From contig DYOJ01000137.1 of assembly GCA_020720705.1 (NCBI GenBank), forward strand, positions 1 to 6,426: a DNA stretch of 6,426 nucleotides, given 5' to 3'. Of the stretch, positions 1-6,126 are shown in pieces (the stretch's first letter is position 1; every line of letters starts with the position of its first letter). The position numbers were made by a program, and so were the translations under genes. The DNA is from Acetofilamentum sp. Its GTDB lineage: Bacteria; Bacteroidota; Bacteroidia; Bacteroidales; JAADGE01. The notes below the pieces were generated by a model, which saw only the letters and a program-made list of their open reading frames with translations, was not told the origin of the DNA and did no database searches.

Positions 1-406
1 ATACGGGAGCTTTTTTAAAGTTTAACAGAGTCGGTACATTTTCCATCGTAACAATAGTTGGTTTCGAGAGTTCAATCAGACGACCGAATTCATACAATAA
101 TTTCCAACGATTGTCCGTATTTTTGTCCTGATTGTAGGTGTACGATGAAAATGGTTGGCATGGAGCACATCCGGCAAGAATTTTATATTTAGTTTTTCCA
201 AAAATGTCGTTAAGTTGTTTATCTGAAATATTTTGAATATCTTCGCGGATAAATGTTGTATTACAGTTTTTTTCAAAAGTGTATTTGCATGAGTTATCTA
301 AATCAATACCGGCAGTTACATTGATACCGGCAGTTTGCAACCCGTAGGTCAATCCGCCGATACCGCAAAATAAATCAATTGCCGATATTTCTTTATGAAA
401 TGCCAT
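1..406 (-). CDS. C5-cytosine DNA methyltransferase, N-terminal part (cut by the left window edge)
   Basis: Only the first 135 codons are in the window; the C-terminal end lies beyond position 1. The protein should transfer a methyl group from S-adenosylmethionine to C5 of cytosine in DNA. The sequence shows motif I DLFCGIGG at residues 11-18 (AdoMet binding), motif IV PCQPFSSY at 82-89 with the catalytic Cys83, and motif VI ENV at 122-124, in the usual order and roughly the usual spacing. The start is the ATG at 404-406; an in-frame TAA two codons upstream rules out a longer start. An AGGAAA about 12 bases upstream, inside the end of the acetyltransferase gene, may help ribosome binding. The gene begins 8 bases after that gene's stop codon, so co-transcription is likely. 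The target-recognition domain is outside the window, so specificity is unknown, as is any partner restriction enzyme. The family call is firm; the role (restriction-modification or solitary) is open. Confidence 0.93.
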   Translation of the reverse strand, partial: MAFHKEISAIDLFCGIGGLTYGLQTAGINVTAGIDLDNSCKYTFEKNCNTTFIREDIQNISDKQLNDIFGKTKYKILAGCAPCQPFSSYTYNQDKNTDNRWKLLYEFGRLIELSKPTIVTMENVPTLLNFKKAPV

Positions 407-414
407 AAATTAAA

Positions 415-990
415 TTAAAGTTTCCTGACCGAATTATTTTCTAAAACGTATTTTTGATTGCTTTCAGGACATTCAGCAATTCCCTGATTATCAAATACTA
501 AGCGGTGTCCAAACGCACTCATCCAACCGATTTGGCGGGCTGGGTTTCCGACAACCAGAGCGTAGGGCTTCACGGGTTTCGTGATAACTGCTCCGGCACC
601 GATGAAGGCATATTCGCCGATTTCGTTTCCGCACACCACCGTTGCATTTGCGCCTATGGATGCGCCCTTGCGGACATGCGTCGTTTCGTATTGTCCGCGA
701 CGATTTACGCCGCTGCGCGGATTGGTTACATTTGTGAAAACCATGGACGGTCCGAGAAATACGTCGTCTTCGCAAATCACTCCGGTATAGATAGATACGT
801 TATTTTGAACTTTGACGTTGTTGCCCAAAATCACATCCGGCGAAACGACTACATTTTGTCCGATGTTGCAATTTTCTCCGATGGTGCAGTTAGGCATAAT
901 GTGCGAAAAATGCCAGATTTTTGTGCCTTTTCCGATGGTGCACCCCTCGTCAATGACAGCAGTTTCGTGCGCGAAATATTTTTTTTCCAC
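415..990 (-). CDS. wbpD: UDP-2-acetamido-3-amino-2,3-dideoxy-glucuronate N-acetyltransferase (WbpD/WlbB-like)
   Basis: This 191-residue protein resembles WbpD/WlbB, cytoplasmic enzymes that use acetyl-CoA to acetylate the 3-amino group of UDP-GlcNAc(3NH2)A and give UDP-GlcNAc(3NAc)A. Hexapeptide repeats of the left-handed beta-helix type ([LIV]GxxxN-like steps such as CTIGENCNIGQN) cover about residues 12-140. Family-typical blocks follow: GPSMVFTNVTNPRS (80-93), the GQY loop (99-101), GANATVVCG (113-121), GEYAFIGAGAVI (125-136) and NPARQIGWMS (149-158). A short tail with one Cys (174) resembles the WbpD tail. The start is a GTG at 988-990; no in-frame ATG lies near it and the N-terminus aligns with remembered family members. 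It begins 9 bases after the aminotransferase stop and ends 8 bases before the methyltransferase start, so it reads as the middle gene of an operon. The function is inferred from family resemblance plus the matching neighbour. A related sugar acetyltransferase is possible. Confidence 0.9.
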   Translation of the reverse strand: MEKKYFAHETAVIDEGCTIGKGTKIWHFSHIMPNCTIGENCNIGQNVVVSPDVILGNNVKVQNNVSIYTGVICEDDVFLGPSMVFTNVTNPRSGVNRRGQYETTHVRKGASIGANATVVCGNEIGEYAFIGAGAVITKPVKPYALVVGNPARQIGWMSAFGHRLVFDNQGIAECPESNQKYVLENNSVRKL

Positions 991-999
991 GTGATATTT

Positions 1000-2124
1000 T
1001 TAAAAGAATGATTTAACAGATTCAATAATGTAGTCCTCAATATCGGGGGTCAGTTCAGTGTGCATTGGCAACGAAAGCACTGATTTACATAGTTTTTCAG
1101 CATTATCAACACTACCTGAAATTCTCGTTACCGATTTAAAGGCTTCTTGCTCGTGTACCGGCAAGGGGTAATAAATCATGCTCGGAACTCCTTTTTCAGC
1201 CAAATAGTTCATCAAGTCTTCGCGCTTATTATCAGCAATTTGCAAGGTATATTGATGAAATACGTGCGTTGAGTTTGTGCGACGACGCGGTATTTTCAAA
1301 CCTGCGATTCCTGCAAAGGCATTATCGTATTTTCCGGCAGCTTGTTCGCGTGCAATGTTATATTCATTCAGTTTATCAATTTTGACATTCAAAATGGCAG
1401 CTTGCAGGGTGTCCAAACGCGAATTTACACCGATGTATTTGTGGTAATATTTTTTGTTTTGTCCATGATTCGCAATCATTTGAATTTTTGAACCAAGCTG
1501 GTCGTCATTTGTAAAAATTGCACCTCCGTCGCCGTAACATCCCAAATTTTTTGACGGGAAAAACGAGGTGCATCCGATATGTCCCATGGTTCCGGTTTGC
1601 TTTTTTGAACCGTCCGAAAACGTATAAACTGCTCCGATGGATTGAGCATTATCTTCAATCACGAACAAATTATACTTTCGAGCAATTTCCATAATAGGCT
1701 CCATATCAGCACTTTGACCAAATAAATGGACTGGCATAATGGCTTTTGTTTTTGCAGAAATTGCAGCTTCCAATAAATCCGGATTGAGGTTATACGTATC
1801 CGAACACACATCTACAACTACAGGTGTAAGTTTCAGTAAGGCAATAACTTCGGCTGTTGCCACGTAGGTAAATGCCGGAATAATGACCTCGTCTCCGGGG
1901 TGTAGCTCCAAAGCCATAAGTGCAATTTGCAAGGCATCGGTGCCGTTTGCACACGGAATTACATGTTTCGCGCCGGTGAAGTTTTGCAACTTTGTTTTGA
2001 ATACCGTAACTTCGTCACCGTTAATGAAAGATGAAGTATCAATAACAGATTGTAATGCACTATCAATCAAATGTTTAACATGTAAGTATTGGCTGTGTAA
2101 ATCAACCATTTGAATCTTTTTCAT
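1000..2124 (-). CDS. wbpE: PLP-dependent UDP-sugar aminotransferase, DegT/DnrJ/EryC1/StrS family (WbpE/WlbC-like)
   Basis: A 374-residue, full-length member of the DegT/DnrJ/EryC1/StrS family of nucleotide-sugar aminotransferases. WbpE/WlbC converts the 3-keto sugar UDP-2-acetamido-3-keto-glucuronate to the 3-amino sugar, with glutamate as amino donor. Visible motifs are NGTDALQIAL (60-69, phosphate-side loop), the PAFTYVAT block (83-90), VIEDNAQ (155-161, with Asp158 positioned to contact the pyridine nitrogen) and SFFPSKNLG (187-195). Lys192 in the last should form the Schiff base with PLP. The C-terminal domain has HQYTLQ and YYPLPVHEQ, also typical. The start ATG at 2122-2124 lies about 15 bases below the start site predicted from a TAnnTTTG promoter, so the 5' leader would be very short. 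The acetyltransferase that would use its product follows after 9 bases. This pairing is the main reason for choosing WbpE over other 3- or 4-aminotransferases of the family. WbpA, WbpB and WbpI counterparts are not in the window. Confidence 0.9.
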   Translation of the reverse strand: MKKIQMVDLHSQYLHVKHLIDSALQSVIDTSSFINGDEVTVFKTKLQNFTGAKHVIPCANGTDALQIALMALELHPGDEVIIPAFTYVATAEVIALLKLTPVVVDVCSDTYNLNPDLLEAAISAKTKAIMPVHLFGQSADMEPIMEIARKYNLFVIEDNAQSIGAVYTFSDGSKKQTGTMGHIGCTSFFPSKNLGCYGDGGAIFTNDDQLGSKIQMIANHGQNKKYYHKYIGVNSRLDTLQAAILNVKIDKLNEYNIAREQAAGKYDNAFAGIAGLKIPRRRTNSTHVFHQYTLQIADNKREDLMNYLAEKGVPSMIYYPLPVHEQEAFKSVTRISGSVDNAEKLCKSVLSLPMHTELTPDIEDYIIESVKSFF

Positions 2125-2144
2125 TATCTTATGCTTTTGCGATA

Positions 2145-2152
2145 CAAATCTA
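2145..2152 (-). promoter_or_regulatory. Promoter -7 element of the aminotransferase operon
   Basis: On the minus strand this reads TAGATTTG, an exact match to the Bacteroidota -7 consensus TAnnTTTG. Transcription would start about 5-7 bases downstream, near 2138-2140, leaving a leader of roughly 15 bases before the ATG. The -33 position falls in the T tract that also ends the rny transcript, and no clear TTTG is seen there. The terminator of one unit and the promoter of the next are therefore almost fused. Confidence 0.65.
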
Positions 2153-2170
2153 AACTTTTTTTATAAATAT

Positions 2171-2200
2171 AAAAAAAAAACATCCTAAAAAATTAGGATG
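2171..2200 (-). terminator. Intrinsic terminator of rny
   Basis: On the minus strand an 8-bp perfect stem, CATCCTAA and TTAGGATG (2200-2193 and 2188-2181), closes a TTTT loop and is followed directly by ten T (2180-2171). It starts 27 bases after the rny stop codon. The polarity of the T run fits termination of minus-strand transcripts. On the plus strand no long T run follows the stem. Confidence 0.9.
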
Positions 2201-2227
2201 CTCTTTACGATAAATTTCTTAAACGCT

Positions 2228-3790
2228 TTATTTTGCATAACTTACAGCTCGATTCTCTCTAATTACCGTAATTTTTATTTGTCCGGGATAGGTCATTTCT
2301 TCTTCAATGCGTTTGGCAATATTGATAGAAATGCGCTCAATGTCTTGGTCGGAAACCCTGTCGCTGCCTACGATAACGCGTAATTCACGTCCGGCTTGAA
2401 TGGCATAAGTTTTTACGACACCTTGTTCTGAACGCGCCAACTCTTCGAGTGCCTTAATGCGTTTGATGTATGACTCGGCAACTTCGCGTCTGGCACCCGG
2501 TCTGGCACCCGAAATAGCATCGCAAACTTGAACTATCGGAGCATATAGGCTTGTCATTTCAACCTCGTCGTGATGCGACCCGATTGCGTTTACCACTTCG
2601 GGTTTTTCCTTGAATTTTTCTGCAAGTTTCATACCATAGATTGCGTGCGGCACGTCAATATCTTCATCCGATACTTTGCCGATATCGTGTAATAAGCCGG
2701 CACGTTTTGCAACAGCCGGATTTAAACCGACTTCGGCTGCCATGACAGCGCAAAGTTTCGCGGTTTCGCGCGAGTGTTGCAACAAATTTTGACCATAAGA
2801 TGAGCGATATTTCATTTTACCGACTAAGCGCATAAGTTCGGTGCTCATGCCGTGAATACCGAGGTCAATCGTCGTTTTTTTACCAAGTTCGAGCACTTCT
2901 TCTTCCACTTGATTTTTTGTTTTTTCAACCACTTCCTCAATACGTGCCGGGTGGATACGACCGTCTGTAACTAATTGATGCAAAGCAAGTCGGGCAATTT
3001 CTCTGCGCATCGGGTCAAAGCTGGACAGTACGATACTTTCAGGAGTATCGTCCACGATAATTTCGATTCCGGTTGCGGCTTCAAGTGCGCGTATATTTCT
3101 GCCTTCACGTCCGATGATACGACCTTTTATCTCGTCATTTTCGATATGGAAAACAGTTACGGCATTTTCAATGGCAACCTCTGTTCCGATGCGTTGTATC
3201 GTTTTGACAATCACATTCTTAGCTTGTTTGTTGGCATTTATTTTAGCTTCTTCGATTATTTCGTTAGCTTCTGCCATTGCTTCGGTTTTTGCTTCGGCAA
3301 TGAGAGATTTGCGCATTTGTTCTTTAGCCTCATCCGCAGACATTCCGGAGATGCGTTCAAGGGTTTCAACTTCTTGTTTATGAAGTTTTTCTAATTCGAT
3401 TTGTCTTTTTTCGAGTGTTTCGGCGAGCGCATCGGTTTGTGCCTTAAGTGTATCTACGGCTTTTTTCTCCAATTCAAAATCTTTGATACGTTTGCTCATC
3501 TCGTCTTTGCGTTGTTTGAGTGCAACTTCTCTTTGATTCAGACTGTTTTCTTTAGCAGTGATTTGTTTGTTTTTTTCTGTAACAAATTTTTCGTGTTTTT
3601 CTTTGAGTTCGATAAACTTATCTTTTGCCTGTAGGTTTTTATCTTTTTTAATGATTTCGCCTTCGGCTTCTGCATCTCTTAAAATTTGTTCAGCTTTTTT
3701 CTGTAAACTTTTTATTTTCAGGAAATATCCGGCTAAAAAGCCAAGGGCTAATCCTGTTACGACTACAATTATGACATAAATGGGTTCCAT
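2228..3790 (-). CDS. rny: Ribonuclease Y
   Basis: This 520-residue endoribonuclease is at the usual length for RNase Y, a membrane-anchored enzyme that starts mRNA decay by cutting single-stranded RNA. Residues 4-26 form a hydrophobic N-terminal anchor. Residues 27 to about 200 are a long charged coiled coil rich in Lys, Glu and Gln. A KH RNA-binding domain follows at about 210-275 with its GxxG loop as GREG (227-230). The HD metal-dependent phosphohydrolase domain covers about 335-430, with His339, the His368-Asp369 pair in LLHDIGK, His406-His407 and Asp424 as likely metal ligands. The C-terminal domain ends in REN-AVSYAK, typical of the family. The ATG at 3788-3790 places the anchor at the very N-terminus. 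A strong terminator follows the gene. No clean TAnnTTTG box lies in the 33 bases between the 6S-like RNA and the start codon, so it may depend partly on read-through from the zapA unit or on a weak local promoter. Confidence 0.97.
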   Translation of the reverse strand: MEPIYVIIVVVTGLALGFLAGYFLKIKSLQKKAEQILRDAEAEGEIIKKDKNLQAKDKFIELKEKHEKFVTEKNKQITAKENSLNQREVALKQRKDEMSKRIKDFELEKKAVDTLKAQTDALAETLEKRQIELEKLHKQEVETLERISGMSADEAKEQMRKSLIAEAKTEAMAEANEIIEEAKINANKQAKNVIVKTIQRIGTEVAIENAVTVFHIENDEIKGRIIGREGRNIRALEAATGIEIIVDDTPESIVLSSFDPMRREIARLALHQLVTDGRIHPARIEEVVEKTKNQVEEEVLELGKKTTIDLGIHGMSTELMRLVGKMKYRSSYGQNLLQHSRETAKLCAVMAAEVGLNPAVAKRAGLLHDIGKVSDEDIDVPHAIYGMKLAEKFKEKPEVVNAIGSHHDEVEMTSLYAPIVQVCDAISGARPGARREVAESYIKRIKALEELARSEQGVVKTYAIQAGRELRVIVGSDRVSDQDIERISINIAKRIEEEMTYPGQIKITVIRENRAVSYAK

Positions 3791-3823
3791 TTGATTAAAA
3801 AATTTGAAATATTAATATATAAT

Positions 3824-4028
3824 AAAAAAACCCGCAAATACTTTCTCATTTGATTTAGTGAAAGCCCCTATCGGACATGGAAGAGGTTGCCATCTTGTTC
3901 AAACTTCCAAGCGCATTGCTGCGACTAAAAGGCATGTTTTCCAAAGATATGAGCTTATCCTCAATTATTTGAGTGTTGAGCTTCACAAATGACTCAGAGA
4001 AAATACTGCGGGCGTTGCCTTTGATTCT
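3824..4028 (-). ncRNA. ssrS: 6S-type regulatory RNA (Bacteroidota form)
   Basis: This stretch has no reading frame but folds as an unbranched rod on the minus strand, about 205 nt, like 6S RNA, which binds RNA polymerase holoenzyme and acts as an open-promoter mimic. The ends pair over a long distance: CCCGCA (4012-4007) with TGCGGG (3836-3831), TTTCTC (4002-3997) with GAGAAA (3847-3842), and ATTTG (3990-3986) with CAAAT (3852-3848). A further GTGAAGC/GCTTTCAC helix follows. The central region has the small hairpin CTCAA-ATAA-TTGAG (3973-3960) on the 5' side. The terminal arm has GGAA/TTCC (3942-3939 with 3882-3879), TGCC/GGCA, and a tip of CGCA-GCAA-TGCG (3923-3912) with a GNRA-type loop. 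A seven-T run (3830-3824) follows the closing stem. An exact TAnnTTTG promoter lies upstream. The position just after zapA matches ssrS in E. coli and, as I recall, the 6S-Flavo/Bacteroidales-1 RNAs. The 5' end is estimated from the promoter. Confidence 0.85.
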
Positions 4029-4033
4029 TATTG

Positions 4034-4041
4034 CAAATATA
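4034..4041 (-). promoter_or_regulatory. Promoter -7 element of the 6S-type RNA
   Basis: The minus strand reads TATATTTG, an exact match to TAnnTTTG. It lies between the zapA stop codon and the 5' side of the RNA's closing stem. The expected start is near 4027-4029. The -33 region at about 4060-4063 has only a weak TTTC in place of TTTG, and a T8 tract lies between the two elements. Confidence 0.7.
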
Positions 4042-4067
4042 CAAAAAAAACTTTTAGATGAAACTAT

Positions 4068-4358
4068 TTATCGCTGTTTTTTAAGATATTCTTCCAAATC
4101 GGAATTTATTTGCCGAACCTCACTGTTCAATAATTTATAGGCATCGGAGGTGTCTGAATTCAGGAACTGACGGGCGATATTAAAAGCGATTAAAGACAGC
4201 GCATCGGTTGTGTCTGCAACTCCTCGCTCTTTGTATTCCAACAACTTGTCATTAATTAATTTTGCAGCTTTTCGCACGTTTTCCTCCTCTTCACGATTGA
4301 CTCGTAAAGGGTATATCCTGTCTGATATTGAAACTTTTATACCTAATTTATCTTCCAT
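4068..4358 (-). CDS. zapA: Cell division protein ZapA
   Basis: This 96-residue protein matches the ZapA family in length and layout. ZapA binds FtsZ in the cytoplasm and cross-links its filaments in the division ring. The N-terminal part, LGIKVSISDRIYPLRV (5-20), is the conserved beta-strand segment, and EEEENVRKAAKLINDKL (23-39) is the typical helix after it. The middle, about 47-68, has the DALSLIAFNIARQFL helix. The C-terminal end is a coiled-coil stretch of about 25 residues ending in KKQR. It begins 13 bases after the stop of the small coiled-coil gene, so the two should be co-transcribed. The 6S-type RNA promoter begins about 27 bases after its stop. The start ATG at 4356-4358 matches the family N-terminus. 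Confidence 0.93.
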   Translation of the reverse strand: MEDKLGIKVSISDRIYPLRVNREEEENVRKAAKLINDKLLEYKERGVADTTDALSLIAFNIARQFLNSDTSDAYKLLNSEVRQINSDLEEYLKKQR

Positions 4359-4371
4359 TCCGGATGCAGTG

Positions 4372-4662
4372 TCATTTATTGAGCATTGCGATACAGCGGT
4401 CTATTTCCCGCACTATTTTATTGATTTTTATCTTGGCTTCGTGCTTGTCTTGGCTCGTAGCTTCGATGGTTTTTGCCATTTTCAGCATGTTAAATTTCTC
4501 TTGCCATGCTGCAATTTGCTTATCTTTTTGTTCTAATTCTTTTTCTTGTTCTTGTAACTTGGTTTGTAATAATTCTGCCGATGTACGTGCTGCTTCGTAC
4601 AGTGTTATCAAACGCTGTACATGATTTTTTAATACTTCTACCTGATGTATTTCTTCAGACAT
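4372..4662 (-). CDS. Small coiled-coil protein of unknown function upstream of zapA
   Basis: This 96-residue protein has no signal peptide or membrane segment. Residues 5-65 are predicted by eye to be one continuous coiled coil, with heptad-like Leu and Ile spacing and many Glu, Gln and Lys. The C-terminal block KINKIVREIDRCIAML (78-93) is a second helix and looks like the most constrained part; I recall similar tails in Bacteroidota proteins next to zapA. Position and shape suggest a partner of ZapA or the division ring, as ZapB is in enterobacteria, but I see no residue-level match to ZapB, so the symbol is left empty. It is the first gene of the zapA unit and has its own promoter about 20 bases upstream. 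The ATG at 4660-4662 is the only sensible start. Confidence 0.85.
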   Translation of the reverse strand: MSEEIHQVEVLKNHVQRLITLYEAARTSAELLQTKLQEQEKELEQKDKQIAAWQEKFNMLKMAKTIEATSQDKHEAKIKINKIVREIDRCIAMLNK

Positions 4663-4682
4663 ACTTTCGTTATTCAGAAATA

Positions 4683-4714
4683 CAAAAATAGTAAGTCTGT
4701 CGTATTATCAAAAA
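4683..4714 (-). promoter_or_regulatory. Promoter of the coiled-coil gene and zapA unit
   Basis: The minus strand carries TTTTTG (4714-4709), an 18-base spacer, then TATTTTTG (4690-4683). Both parts fit the Bacteroidota promoter pattern TTTG and TAnnTTTG. The start would fall near 4676-4678, about 15 bases before the ATG. This is the most complete promoter match in the window. Confidence 0.75.
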
Positions 4715-4751
4715 TTTTTTTCACTTTATATAAAGGTTTTATTATTTTGTT

Positions 4752-4759
4752 TAATTTCG
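4752..4759 (+). promoter_or_regulatory. Possible -7 element for the secreted-protein gene
   Basis: The plus strand reads TAATTTCG, one base off TAnnTTTG, 49 bases before the ATG at 4809. No good TTTG is seen at the -33 distance. It is proposed because the gene is divergent from the zapA unit and needs its own promoter in this 146-base gap. Confidence 0.35.
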
Positions 4760-4808
4760 CATCAAATTTAAAGAGCCGGATTTCTGTTTTTTCATCGGTA
4801 TTAGCCTT

Positions 4809-5309
4809 ATGAAATCAAGTTTTTCACTGTCGTTATTCTTTTTTATTGTCGGGTTTTCCAACTTCGGAGAGCTGTCGGCGCAACACAACTTGCTCGGAAA
4901 AAGTCAAGATTTTATTGAAGGATTATATAAATATGACCCTGAATTTTTTGTCGAAAAAGACACCTTAAACGAAGATAAAATCTTGATAACATGCAAAAGT
5001 TCTGAGACTTATCCATATCATACGTATGAAATAGATTTAACTCGCGACCGTTGTGTTTCTTATGGTTATGTATCAAAAAATCCGGACATTCTTAAGACGT
5101 ATTTAGAAGTTTTGGGTTATTTGGGAAAAGTTGTACAAACGGACAATAATTTTTCAAATTTCGTGTATGAAGTCTGTTTGGATGACCGTACGGTTTATTA
5201 TTCCATTCGTCGTCCGTATTCTGACAGTTCGGTAATTACGCGCCGTAATATTTTTTATATCTTGATTACGGAAAACGTGCCGGTAAAAACTATATCTTCG
5301 CCGAACTAA
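4809..5309 (+). CDS. Small exported protein of unknown function
   Basis: This 166-residue protein begins with a clear Sec signal peptide: Lys2, a hydrophobic core at about residues 5-19 and a likely type I cleavage site after Ala24 (LSA before QH). No Cys follows the site, so it is not a lipoprotein. The mature part, about 142 residues, begins with LLGKSQDFIEGLY and looks like an alternating alpha and beta small domain with aromatic residues and three cysteines. The LxGKSxxFI opening after a signal peptide recalls small uncharacterised Bacteroidota proteins, but I cannot name the family. It should act in the periplasm or at the outer membrane. It is divergent from the zapA unit and tail-to-tail with the broken hydrolase gene, sharing four bases with it. 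Linked function with the hydrolase is possible but unsupported. Confidence 0.8.
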   Translation: MKSSFSLSLFFFIVGFSNFGELSAQHNLLGKSQDFIEGLYKYDPEFFVEKDTLNEDKILITCKSSETYPYHTYEIDLTRDRCVSYGYVSKNPDILKTYLEVLGYLGKVVQTDNNFSNFVYEVCLDDRTVYYSIRRPYSDSSVITRRNIFYILITENVPVKTISSPN

Positions 5310-6126
5310 ACCAACTCGCGAGAAGAAAAGCATTCCATAGCTTGTTTCAACTTTGGCAGCCATTTTTTCACTTCACCTGCTCGCCAACCTTGGTGCATTG
5401 TTATACCGGCAAGGTTTATTTTCGCCGGGTATTGTGGATATTTTTTTGTTTTGTAAATCTTAATACTTGGTCTGTATTTAATATTTACAGTTGTATCATT
5501 TTTAAAAGTTCGATATGCAGCTCCGGGTCTATTTCGTAAATAATCAGTTGATTTTGAGAAAGTTCCGCCATTAAGCCATCCGATACCGATAGGTGATTTT
5601 CCGTTTTTCACAAAAGATGCACCACCCTTATGTTGAACCAAATCAGACGTATAGATATGAAAATGCCTTACTGTTTCCGGAACGGTAGTGTGAAGCACGT
5701 TTATTGAAGTACCGTATTGAAGGGAAACTTTCGGATTGTCACTTCGTATCACCGGTGTATTCAGGGTAATCAGATTAACCCTTACATTGTTCTGCAATGC
5801 CCAAGATGCCAAACCAATATTCAAAGCATGTATTGCAACAGTGCCGCCGTGACTATGTCCTACAAGTGTCAAAATGTTCTTTTTATACAATTGAATATCT
5901 GAGCCGATACTTCGGATTTCCTGAAAGAGTTTTTCGGCGGCATCGAAACGATACTTCGGCAAATTTCCACCGGACCAACGATATATAAAATCCTGACAAT
6001 TACTCGGATGACCACATATTTTTTCAGCTCGCTTATAAGCTCGGCACTATCATACCACACCTCACCCAAGCTCCAAGTGCCATGAATAAGGTAAATTTTG
6101 CACCATATATCACTGTTATCAAACAT
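5306..6126 (-). pseudogene. Alpha/beta-hydrolase (lipase-like), split by a frameshift
   Basis: Two overlapping minus-strand frames carry the two halves of one alpha/beta-hydrolase. The first, from ATG 6124-6126, has KIYLIHGTWS (10-19), the strand and oxyanion loop near the N-terminus, then an amphipathic helix ending ELKK. The second contains FIYRWSGGN, a helix and LVGHSHGG, the nucleophile elbow; its Ser codon is at 5852-5854. It also has YTSDLVQ with a likely catalytic Asp and MHQGW with a likely catalytic His close to the end. The second frame is closed upstream by a TAG at 6047-6049, and the first runs out at 5869, so the shift lies between. An A6 run on the minus strand (6024-6019) is the likeliest place: one more A joins the halves as ELKK-ICGHPSNC and gives about 273 residues. 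It may be a true pseudogene, a sequencing error, or, less likely, a site of -1 frameshifting. The substrate is unknown. The N-terminal start is uncertain, since the first frame stays open up to 6255. Confidence 0.8.

Noticed and set aside
76..276. Minus-strand frame of 66 codons starting MKKTVIQHL
   Set aside because: It overlaps the methyltransferase coding sequence in another frame. The methyltransferase frame carries three conserved motifs; this one carries none.
505..1011. Plus-strand frame of 168 codons opposite the acetyltransferase
   Set aside because: It is antisense to a well-supported gene. The protein is rich in Cys, His and Arg with no domain pattern, as expected of a shadow frame.
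2975..3394. Plus-strand frame of 139 codons opposite rny
   Set aside because: It lies opposite the KH and coiled-coil coding region of RNase Y. Its Phe- and Cys-rich sequence is the complement of Lys/Glu-rich coding DNA.
3791..3823. Dedicated promoter for rny
   Set aside because: The stretch is AT-rich but contains no TAnnTTTG match. Near matches such as TATTTC are too common in such DNA to call.
4210..4624. Two plus-strand frames across zapA and the coiled-coil gene
   Set aside because: They are antisense to two coherent small genes. Their hydrophobic content comes from complementing charged coiled-coil codons.
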